Of a stretch of 9,194 bases of DNA, positions 1 to 5,987 are shown one piece after another; within the stretch, counting starts at the first letter, position 1; each line of letters opens with the position of its first letter. The notes below the pieces were generated by a model that saw only the letters and a program-made list of their open reading frames with translations, ran no database searches and was not told where the DNA came from. Origin of the DNA: Candidatus Roizmanbacteria bacterium CG10_big_fil_rev_8_21_14_0_10_45_7 (GTDB lineage: Bacteria; Patescibacteriota; Microgenomatia; UBA1406); contig PFEE01000061.1 in the NCBI GenBank assembly GCA_002793745.1, positions 5,186 through 14,379 on the forward strand, given 5' to 3'. The position numbers and the translations under genes are program-made.

Positions 1-170
1 CTAAGCGCGCAGTCTGGAATATGCTGGCATTACCGCCTTATATTTTTTTGCGGTGGATGCTGTGGCACCATGGATGGCGCGACGGATTACGGGGCATCGT
101 GGCGGGAATTATGCGCGCCTGGTACGAGTTTATTTTGTGGGCAAAATATCTTGAGCGTACTCAAAAATAA
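1..170 (+). CDS. Family 2 glycosyltransferase, C-terminal end only (partial)
   Basis: The reading frame is open from base 3 to the TAA at 168-170 and gives 55 residues. It begins outside the window. The visible tail holds a hydrophobic, Trp-rich stretch (LPPYIFLRWMLW), then RDGLRGIVAGIMRAWYEF and a final KYLER. This pattern of an aromatic helix, a short R/G-rich turn with DG, and an aliphatic/aromatic helix ending in a K-x-x-E patch is the usual C-terminus of WaaE/KdtX-type family 2 glycosyltransferases, where it sits against the membrane. The catalytic GT-A domain is not in view, so donor and acceptor cannot be named. The neighbouring glycan genes fit the call. No terminator is seen after the stop. 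An unrelated family with a similar amphipathic tail is possible. Confidence 0.6.
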   Translation, partial: KRAVWNMLALPPYIFLRWMLWHHGWRDGLRGIVAGIMRAWYEFILWAKYLERTQK

Positions 171-209
171 AACTTCAATCAAAATGTTGTAGATAGTCTG
201 TGGTAATAG

Positions 210-587
210 ACGCTTCTTAATAGAAAAATTAAAGAAAATCAAGGACAGCAAAACTTTTTCGATATGCTTGCAGATCGTGGGTTTACTCTAAGGACTAAAC
301 CCGTAAAATACATCAAAAGCAGAAAAGGTATGATACTTAAGGGAAATCTTGATGTTGAACTGACACTTGACATGAGCCAACTTACTAATAAATATGATTG
401 TGCAATTCTTTTATCCGGTGATTCTGATTTTGAGGCTTTAGTAAGGTTTGTACGAAGTAAAGGAAAGCAAGTTATAGTGATTTCTTCACGTTGGCATATT
501 GCAAAAGAACTCATACAAGCTGCACATGTATATATTCCTTTAGAAAAATTACGTAAAGATTGGGAGAGGAAAAAAGGTAAGCTTTAA
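210..587 (+). pseudogene. NYN-domain (LabA/DUF88-like) protein remnant, 5' end missing
   Basis: From the ATG at 264 the frame gives 107 residues ending at the TAA at 585-587. It matches the C-terminal two thirds of LabA/DUF88-type NYN (PIN-like) nuclease domains: an RTKPVKYIK strand, a VELTLDM segment, the acidic motif ILLSGDSDFEALV, then VIVISS and a final ELIQAAHVYIPL. The family-like sequence continues upstream of the ATG (KENQGQQNFFDMLADRGF) back to an in-frame TAG at 207-209, so the ATG is not a natural start. The N-terminal strand with the first catalytic Asp (IDGxN motif), about 50-60 residues, is absent, because the preceding gene ends at 170. No ribosome-binding site precedes 264. 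Two sampled 60-base lines (301-420) are about 34% G+C, lower than sampled lines in the glycan operon. This looks like a truncated relic. A short functional protein cannot be fully excluded. Confidence 0.7.
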
Positions 588-614
588 AAAAATCATCCCG
601 CCCTTTCAAGCGGG
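586..614 (-). terminator. Rho-independent terminator of the minus-strand glycan operon
   Basis: On the minus strand, CCCGC (614-610) and GCGGG (601-597) form a 5-bp GC-only stem with an 8-nt loop. After a short ATGA spacer a run of seven T follows (complement of A at 592-586). It lies 37 bp beyond the TGA of the last operon gene (651-653). The plus-strand side has no T-run after the stem, so termination of plus-strand transcripts is not predicted. Confidence 0.6.
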
Positions 615-650
615 AGAAGTATATTCTGAATATATTTTAGAACTAGGATA
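615..650. other. Short AT-rich inverted repeat between operon stop and terminator
   Basis: The stretch holds TATATTC (620-626), one central T, and GAATATA (628-634): 7-bp arms of an almost perfect dyad. As RNA it would make only a weak A-U hairpin. It could be an extra 3'-UTR structure or chance in AT-rich DNA. No gene is seen here. Confidence 0.3.
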
Positions 651-1547
651 TCATTTTGTCAATGACAGTTTTAATTTCGAAACAATCACAAAAAAAATAA
701 TGTCGCGAATAAGCAGCATCACCCGAAATACAAGCGAAATGGCAACAGCATAGGCAATGGGTACGCCAACCAACGCCAGAAGGTAACCCATGACACCCTC
801 CCGAATACCTAGGCCTGAAGGAAAAGGAATAGCCAGTAATCCCACTACCCAGGCAACAATATACGCACTACCGGCATAAAATAGTACCGCTACAGATACA
901 GAAGGGTGCGCTGCATACAGAAACGATACAAACGCGCCTGCAGTAAGAGTCCACGACAACACGCCGGATATAAGAATAAACGCCCGTGCTTTAACCGTGA
1001 ACGGCGGCAACAGCATAACCACACGCGGAAGCAACATCTTCCACAGCCGGTTAATGCAGGTTATCCAGTAATTAAGCGTAATGAATGCGAATACAACCAA
1101 CACCAGCGCAATAATCTGCACATACAACGGGAAAAAAAATATGCTGAACAGCGTTCCGGTTATAATCACTGATATCATAAACAGCGCCGTTAGCTTCGAT
1201 AGTGTTTTTACCGATGCGCCTACCTGTTGAGATAGAGAAATGGCCAGGTTTACATGGCTCCACACGCCACCGGGAATATAGTTAAGCATATTGGTGAGAG
1301 CGCGTTGACGAAATAAAAACCAATACTGAGTTGGTATCTTGTTGGCCTCAAGTAAAAATTTGAACTGCAAGGTACTTGCAAACACAATACAAAAACTTAA
1401 TAACAACGCCAATAAAGCAAATACATAATTAAGGTTACGTGCTACCTTTATTAATTCACCCCCATTGCGGCTAATAAACAACGCAATAAACATGAATGCA
1501 ACAAAAAAACAAATGCGCTGGAAAAGGACGACGTACTTATTACCCAT
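651..1547 (-). CDS. UPF0104 / LPG_synthase_TM-like integral membrane protein
   Basis: This 298-residue protein is strongly hydrophobic, with about eight predicted membrane helices (roughly residues 9-25, 41-60, 118-138, 142-163, 187-212, 219-240, 252-270, 272-290). Two motifs mark the lysylphosphatidylglycerol-synthase transmembrane-domain family (PF03706, UPF0104): NYIPGGVW at 89-96 in the first half, and PFPSGLGIREG at 241-251 followed by a helix with LVFR. In MprF this module handles and flips aminoacyl-lipids. Stand-alone members next to glycosyltransferases are common, but their role is mostly unproven. The soluble aminoacyl-transferase domain of MprF is absent, so aminoacylation of lipid is not expected. 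It is the last gene of the five-gene operon: its ATG overlaps the preceding GT4 gene by 8 nt, and a terminator follows. A role in lipid or lipid-linked-sugar translocation is inference from context. Confidence 0.8.
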   Translation of the reverse strand: MGNKYVVLFQRICFFVAFMFIALFISRNGGELIKVARNLNYVFALLALLLSFCIVFASTLQFKFLLEANKIPTQYWFLFRQRALTNMLNYIPGGVWSHVNLAISLSQQVGASVKTLSKLTALFMISVIITGTLFSIFFFPLYVQIIALVLVVFAFITLNYWITCINRLWKMLLPRVVMLLPPFTVKARAFILISGVLSWTLTAGAFVSFLYAAHPSVSVAVLFYAGSAYIVAWVVGLLAIPFPSGLGIREGVMGYLLALVGVPIAYAVAISLVFRVMLLIRDIIFFVIVSKLKLSLTK

Positions 1548-2664
1548 AGCTGGTATGGAGCATAGTAAGAACTGATTGAGCCAGGCTATCCCACGTTAAT
1601 TCCTTCGATATGGCCTGTATTGCTTTTTGATAGTTACGCTTATGCTTGAAAAAATCAATAATAGCCTCAGATAATTGAGTAGGATTATTAGGAGGTACCA
1701 TTGCACCTATAGTACCTAATGCAAACATATCCGGCACGTCACCCACCTCACTGGCAATAATGGGCAGATTATAACGCAGCGCTAATTTCGTCGATGCCGT
1801 CCCAGTTGCCGTTATATACGGAAATACCGCAACATCAGCCGCGGCCATATACAGAGGAATGTTAGAATCGAGAATAAATGCATTGTGTAGTATTACTTCA
1901 TGCTGCAACCCCAATGCGGTAATCTTATCCTGGTATCGCTGCTCATCTCTCCAAAAATCACCCGCAACCAGCAACTTGATAGACGGGATCGCTTGTCGCA
2001 CTGAAACAAGCGCCTCTAGTAACACCTCAAGGCCTTTATAGGGCCGTACAATGCCAAAAAATAACAAAAGCGGTGAAGACACGTTAAGTTTTTTTTGTGC
2101 ATCCAATTTTTGGGGCATGGAAACAGCAGTGTTTGGTATGGGGTTCAAATGTAGATTAGTTTCTTTATGGGGAAACATACGCAACAAATCCTGCTGCAGG
2201 GTTTTGGCATGGGTTATATACCCATGCGCAAGCCAAAAAACCATATAAGAGAGCAGGGACTTCCACCACGATGGTTCATGATCCGAAATATTATGCACAA
2301 CAACAACGATTTTAGTTTGAGTAGTAAGCCGCACCAGTAACATAACCACCATATAAGGAAGTGCCCAAAAAAATGTCCACCATTGCACTATCATCATACT
2401 GGTGTCGAGTGTTTTGATATGCCACCACACACGTACCCATGAAAACGGCGACAACCAATCAAGGAGCGACAGCTCACCCGGTATCTCGGGAAGATTCAGC
2501 TGGGCAGTTGGTGATCCTTTATAGAATTGTTTTGGGTAGGGGCGAGAAAAAGATAGTACTTGAACCGGCACGCCGGCCTTTTTGAGAGCATCAGCCAGAT
2601 AATGGGTATACTCAACAATACCTCCCTGGAAATGGGGATTGGTGGGGCCGATAAGCACCATCAT
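1540..2664 (-). CDS. GT4-family glycosyltransferase (GT-B fold)
   Basis: At 374 residues this is the usual length for GT4. The N-terminal Rossmann half has the glycine-rich FQGGIVEYTHYLADAL segment at 12-27, expected near the acceptor/donor cleft, and VVVHNISDHE near 121-130. The C-terminal half begins with LLLFFGIVRPYKGLEVLLEA (199-218), containing the Arg and Lys that bind donor phosphates, and includes AAADVAVFPY (274-283) and a PIIASEVGDVPD stretch. The classical E-x7-E segment is replaced by TATGTASTKLAL, a variant in which the first Glu is missing. A hydrophobic patch near 90-112 suggests membrane association. It probably transfers a sugar from a nucleotide donor to a lipid-linked acceptor in the cytoplasm; the sugar is unknown. 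ATG is chosen because it forms an ATGA overlap with the TGA of the upstream gene (4 nt), typical of translational coupling. A second ATG follows directly. Confidence 0.85.
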   Translation of the reverse strand: MMVLIGPTNPHFQGGIVEYTHYLADALKKAGVPVQVLSFSRPYPKQFYKGSPTAQLNLPEIPGELSLLDWLSPFSWVRVWWHIKTLDTSMMIVQWWTFFWALPYMVVMLLVRLTTQTKIVVVVHNISDHEPSWWKSLLSYMVFWLAHGYITHAKTLQQDLLRMFPHKETNLHLNPIPNTAVSMPQKLDAQKKLNVSSPLLLFFGIVRPYKGLEVLLEALVSVRQAIPSIKLLVAGDFWRDEQRYQDKITALGLQHEVILHNAFILDSNIPLYMAAADVAVFPYITATGTASTKLALRYNLPIIASEVGDVPDMFALGTIGAMVPPNNPTQLSEAIIDFFKHKRNYQKAIQAISKELTWDSLAQSVLTMLHTSYG

Positions 2665-3386
2665 ACGTATGTGCGGCGAATCTGTAATAGGGTAACCAGT
2701 GCATCAAAAAATTCCCTTGGAGTTGCATTTGACGAACCCATTTTTCTATTCACAAAACGTGATGGTATTTCAATAAATCTATAACCTTTGTTATACAACA
2801 TATAGGCACTTTCAGAAAGCATAACAAATCCTGAGCTAATCATACGGCGGCTGAGCAGCGTAGCAACAGCCGCACGTGAGTAACAACGAAAACCATTAGT
2901 GGCATCATGCAAAGGAAGATGCAGCACCAGTTGGATAAGTATATTTGCGCACGCGCTTAATATCTTTCGCAACAGCGGCCATCCTTCTATACGACTCCCC
3001 GCAATATAGCGTGAACCAACCGCAATGGTGTTATCACGGCATGCTGTCACCAGTGCCGATAATTCACGGGGATTATGCGAATAATCGGCATCCATTTCTA
3101 TAATGCGGGTATAACTCGATTGTTTATATACTTCCCGTATGCCATGCAATACTGCAGAGCCTCTACCATTCTTGCTTGTACGCTGAATAAGTGTTACCTC
3201 TCGCGAGGCAAAGCTACTAACCGATCCACTGGTATCATCGGGTGAATTGTCATCAATAACCCATATATGACACCCTGGTAACTGCATCAGTACATCACGT
3301 AAGGTTTTAACAATAGTATCGCGTTCGTTATACGTAGGAATAATGACCGCACAGTTACGATAATTTTTGTTGCCTGATATAGTCAT
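2661..3386 (-). CDS. Polyprenyl-phosphate sugar transferase, Dpm1-like GT2
   Basis: This 241-residue protein is a single GT-A domain. PTYNE (17-21), DDNSPD (45-50), RTSKNGRGSAV (69-79), the metal-binding DAD in MDADYSHNP (98-106), GSRY (124-127) and TNGFRCYSR (163-171) are in the order and spacing of dolichol/polyprenol-phosphate mannose synthases. The later segment IEIPSRFVNRKMGSSN also fits. There is no C-terminal pair of membrane helices as in GtrB-type enzymes and no fused GtrA domain, so this is the short, soluble or peripheral Dpm1 form. It should transfer mannose, glucose or a similar hexose from GDP or UDP to undecaprenyl phosphate, giving the lipid donor that GT-C enzymes such as the first gene of this operon use. 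The start overlaps the upstream gene by 32 nt. No ribosome-binding site is seen and no later ATG precedes PTYNE, so this start is kept. The sugar cannot be read from the sequence. Confidence 0.9.
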   Translation of the reverse strand: MTISGNKNYRNCAVIIPTYNERDTIVKTLRDVLMQLPGCHIWVIDDNSPDDTSGSVSSFASREVTLIQRTSKNGRGSAVLHGIREVYKQSSYTRIIEMDADYSHNPRELSALVTACRDNTIAVGSRYIAGSRIEGWPLLRKILSACANILIQLVLHLPLHDATNGFRCYSRAAVATLLSRRMISSGFVMLSESAYMLYNKGYRFIEIPSRFVNRKMGSSNATPREFFDALVTLLQIRRTYV

Positions 3387-4554
3387 TAAATGCAGTTATA
3401 ACATAGTCAAGATCCTGTTTTGATAGCTTCTGGTGACAACCGATATAGAACCCATGATGGTTTAGGTTCGTACTGACCGGATAGTCTTTAGGATTGATCT
3501 TTAAAAACCGATATACCGGCTGATTAATAAGCGGCAGCAGGTACCGCGTTTCTATACCCCGTTTTTCCAAAAACAGCAGTAAATCATCACGTTTAATACG
3601 GGCATCGCGTATAACCAAAGGGTATACCATATACACGTGTTCCGATCCCTCTCTGTGTGAAGGAAGTTGAAAAAAAGGCTCAAGATTGTGCAATCGTTTA
3701 GTTAGGTAAGCGGCATTACGCTGGCGCGGTACAATAATATCGGCATAGGTCTCAAGCTGAGATAGTCCGAGCGCTGCCTCAAGTTCAGTCACCCGATAAC
3801 TATATCCTATATGGCGGAACTTAAATCTGTTTTTAAGCACAAATGAAAATGACTGTGCGCTCGTATCAGCGTCATCGTCAATGGAAAGATACACGCTGTC
3901 ACGGCCATGATTACATAAACTTTTCATCAGTAAAGCTAGCTTATGGTTATTGGTTGTAGCTACTCCTCCCACTCCGGTGGTAACCAAATGGGCCGTATAC
4001 ATAGAAAAACACGCGACATCGCCCCACGAACCTACCACTCGTCCTTTGTGCTTCGCAAACATGGTTTCACATGAGTCTTCGATAATCGACAATTTGTGTC
4101 TCCGAGCTATCGGGAGTATCTTTGACATATCGGCCGGTTGGCCAAACAGATGCACCACCATAATTCCGCGCGTACGTTTGGTAATCGCTGATTCAATGAG
4201 CTTTGCTTGCAGATCATAGTGCTGCGGATCTACATCAACAAAGCGGGGTACCAACCCATTTTGTAAAATGACATTCACGCTGGCAACAAAGGTGGTTGAC
4301 GGAACTAAAATTTTATCTCCGTCTTTCCATCCTTTGAGGATTTTGAGCGCATGCAATGCAACCTGTAGTGAGCTTGTTCCGCTGTTACTGAGTACCGCAA
4401 AACGCGAGCTATGCATACGCGCAAATAATGTTTCAAACCGTTGGCTAAACGAACCGTAGGTAATTCTGCCCGACGCCAACACTTCGTGCACATAATCAAT
4501 ACCTTTTTGGGTAATATGTGCCGTTCCCAGTTCTACTGTTCTCATGGGCTGCAT
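3355..4554 (-). CDS. DegT/DnrJ/EryC1-fold PLP enzyme with catalytic Lys replaced by His (ColD/RfbH-like)
   Basis: This 399-residue protein has the sugar aminotransferase fold: SNSGTSSLQVALHAL (56-70), VPSTTFVASVNVIL (84-97), VHLFGQPADM (134-143), IIEDSCE with the cofactor-binding Asp (157-163), then GDVACFSMYTAHLVTTGVGG (178-197). In aminotransferases the residue six after the Ser start of that last motif is the Lys forming the Schiff base with PLP. Here it is His189, codon CAT on the minus strand (3990-3988). The same Lys-to-His change defines the PMP-dependent 3-dehydratases ColD (GDP-colitose) and E1/RfbH (CDP-3,6-dideoxyhexoses). The segment FRHIGYSYRVTELEAALGL and the C-terminal FYIGCHQKLSKQDLDYV also look RfbH-like. 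The cysteine cluster that binds 2Fe-2S in E1 is missing after NHGRD, which favours ColD-like chemistry. The usual Glu of GEGG is Val195. The start forms TAATG with the upstream gene (1-nt overlap). Predicted role: C3 deoxygenation of a nucleotide-4-keto sugar; the substrate is unknown. Confidence 0.8.
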   Translation of the reverse strand: MQPMRTVELGTAHITQKGIDYVHEVLASGRITYGSFSQRFETLFARMHSSRFAVLSNSGTSSLQVALHALKILKGWKDGDKILVPSTTFVASVNVILQNGLVPRFVDVDPQHYDLQAKLIESAITKRTRGIMVVHLFGQPADMSKILPIARRHKLSIIEDSCETMFAKHKGRVVGSWGDVACFSMYTAHLVTTGVGGVATTNNHKLALLMKSLCNHGRDSVYLSIDDDADTSAQSFSFVLKNRFKFRHIGYSYRVTELEAALGLSQLETYADIIVPRQRNAAYLTKRLHNLEPFFQLPSHREGSEHVYMVYPLVIRDARIKRDDLLLFLEKRGIETRYLLPLINQPVYRFLKINPKDYPVSTNLNHHGFYIGCHQKLSKQDLDYVITAFNDYIRQQKLS

Positions 4555-5969
4555 TACTTTCTTTTGTTACGGGGCTTTAACGTAATAAGAGTGCTTACCC
4601 GTGTTCCGTCTGGTGCAATAAGTGGTGTTTGTTTTAGCATATTTCTTTTTATATATGAGCTCATCCGTTCATCAAATACTTGGTTGATTATAAGGTAGTC
4701 ACTTGCTGCGAGCAAACGTTCATATGCCTCATCTGATACCGGAACCGTAGGAAACTCAAGTAAATGTGTGGAAGGATACTGAGTTTGCAATATAAAATAA
4801 GGGTCGGGAATATGTGATAAATAGATGGTGCCATAGCGTGGTATGTTATGAGCAAGAACGGACTGCAAGTGTGCATATGAGGGGTACTGTATGATAGGTG
4901 AACGGATTAACCACATATTAAGAATAAGATAGAGTGCCACCATACCATAAGCTAGTTTTCGTATCGCACAGGCATGAATAACGAATATCAAAAACAATAC
5001 CACCCACGGCTGAAGATACAACGTATACCACATTTCCTTACCCCACATCAAGATAATGACTGCTACAACAATACCAACAGTCAGCAATTGAATAAGCCGT
5101 AGCTGCTTACGCAGGGTACAAGCATAGACGCAAATACTGGCATAGAACAAAAACAGTAGCCGCCACGACCAATAATTTTGAGCCAGTATCACTGCAAAAA
5201 AAGGTGAATCGGCTTTTCGTTCAAACTGCAGTTGGTATTGGGTAATAAATGCCGCCAGATATGAACCGATCCACAGATACCAACCAATCGCCGCCACTGC
5301 AATCGGCACAAAAAAAACACTGTACTCAATTACCAGCCGACGGTAGCTCTGTTTAGTTATAAATAGATAGATTGCCAGTGCTGCAGGGGCGATACCTCCC
5401 AAAGGGTGAGTCAGAATGGCCAATCCGCCAAGCACACCGGCTACCAGCAGCCATACCAGACTATTGCCTATGCGTCCCTCATAACCAGCATAGAGGGCGC
5501 TTATGATCCATAAAAAGGTTAAAGCATCCATGCGTCCCACTTGTCCAGCGCGCAAAAAAGAATAATCAACCCCCAGCAGCATCATGGCTATAACACCAAG
5601 CCATTTTCGTTGGGTAATGCGTACACTCAATGCGTACAAAACAATAAGCGACAGGCATGATGTGAGAATGGAAAAAAGGCGAATGGAAACGATATCAAAC
5701 GCCGTAAGGCGTGTCCACCATGAAAGGAGGTAAAAATAAAGAGGAGGATACCATAAGGCACGTTCCTGCATTCCCGGTATGATGTCTAAAAACAAATCAG
5801 TGGCTAATGTTCCGCGCATAGTGATATTGCGTGCCGTATCGGCAAATATTGCCTCATCGGGCCATACGGAAGGAAGTTCTAAAAACGTTACTGCGGTAAA
5901 AAAAAGAAAAGGTAATAATCCTAATAAAAGGTAAGGGAAGTGGTGGATCCTACGCAGAACGAGATGCAT
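4554..5969 (-). CDS. ArnT-like/PMT-family membrane glycosyltransferase (GT-C)
   Basis: This 471-residue protein has a first membrane helix at about 11-30, followed by the GT-C signature WPDEAIFADTARN (36-48), whose Asp38-Glu39 pair is the expected catalytic or metal-binding site in the first external loop. ALWYPPLYFYLLSWW (71-85) matches the PPL element of the ArnT/PMT_2 family. Further helices follow, with GRMDALTFLW (135-144) and LAILTHPLGG (183-192). GKEMWYTLYLQPW (320-332) resembles the late K-x-x-W-Y loop of ArnT relatives. About 10-12 helices are likely, then a small external C-terminal domain (about 365-471). Such enzymes move a sugar from polyprenyl phosphate to a lipid or glycan outside the cytoplasm, so the Dpm1-like gene two genes later is a natural donor supplier. 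It is the first gene of the operon. A TATACT lies 7 nt before the ATG and no ribosome-binding site is seen, so leaderless translation is likely. Acceptor unknown. Confidence 0.82.
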   Translation of the reverse strand: MHLVLRRIHHFPYLLLGLLPFLFFTAVTFLELPSVWPDEAIFADTARNITMRGTLATDLFLDIIPGMQERALWYPPLYFYLLSWWTRLTAFDIVSIRLFSILTSCLSLIVLYALSVRITQRKWLGVIAMMLLGVDYSFLRAGQVGRMDALTFLWIISALYAGYEGRIGNSLVWLLVAGVLGGLAILTHPLGGIAPAALAIYLFITKQSYRRLVIEYSVFFVPIAVAAIGWYLWIGSYLAAFITQYQLQFERKADSPFFAVILAQNYWSWRLLFLFYASICVYACTLRKQLRLIQLLTVGIVVAVIILMWGKEMWYTLYLQPWVVLFLIFVIHACAIRKLAYGMVALYLILNMWLIRSPIIQYPSYAHLQSVLAHNIPRYGTIYLSHIPDPYFILQTQYPSTHLLEFPTVPVSDEAYERLLAASDYLIINQVFDERMSSYIKRNMLKQTPLIAPDGTRVSTLITLKPRNKRK

Positions 5970-5987
5970 AGTGTATAGTATATACTT
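5970..5987. promoter_or_regulatory. Divergent promoter with palindromic -10 region (predicted leaderless both ways)
   Basis: Only 18 bp separate two opposing ATG codons (5969 minus, 5988 plus). Inside lies the perfect 10-bp palindrome AGTATATACT (5977-5986). On the minus strand TATACT (5982-5977) is followed by 7 nt and then the ATG. On the plus strand TATAGT (5974-5979) is followed by 8 nt and then the ATG. Both spacings put the predicted transcription start at or next to the start codon. No good -35 hexamer is seen in either direction. An in-frame TAG at 5976-5978 stops the plus gene from starting further upstream. Confidence 0.55.

Noticed and set aside
196..211. GTCT/AGAC hairpin after the first gene as a terminator
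   Set aside because: The stem has only 4 bp, the loop is 8 nt, and no T-run follows.
264..266. ATG as a genuine start of a 107-residue NYN protein
   Set aside because: Family-like sequence continues upstream of it to an in-frame TAG, no ribosome-binding site is present, and the first catalytic strand is missing.
239..514. Minus-strand open frame of 91 codons
   Set aside because: It lies antisense to the NYN remnant, whose frame carries recognisable family motifs. The minus translation has no domain-like pattern.
906..1172. Plus-strand 88-codon frame and similar short frames at 1859, 2051, 3950 and 4268
   Set aside because: All are shadows of well-supported minus-strand genes and have unlikely, low-complexity-like compositions.
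3355..4554. E1/RfbH-type iron-sulfur 3-dehydrase
   Set aside because: The Lys-to-His change fits, but the clustered cysteines after the NHGRD segment are absent (the few Cys at 162, 182, 214 and 373 are not in the E1 pattern). A ColD-like enzyme without a cluster fits better.
5981..5986. TATACT on the plus strand as -10 of the gene at 5988
   Set aside because: It ends only 1 nt before the ATG, so transcription would begin inside the gene. The TATAGT at 5974-5979 has the better spacing.
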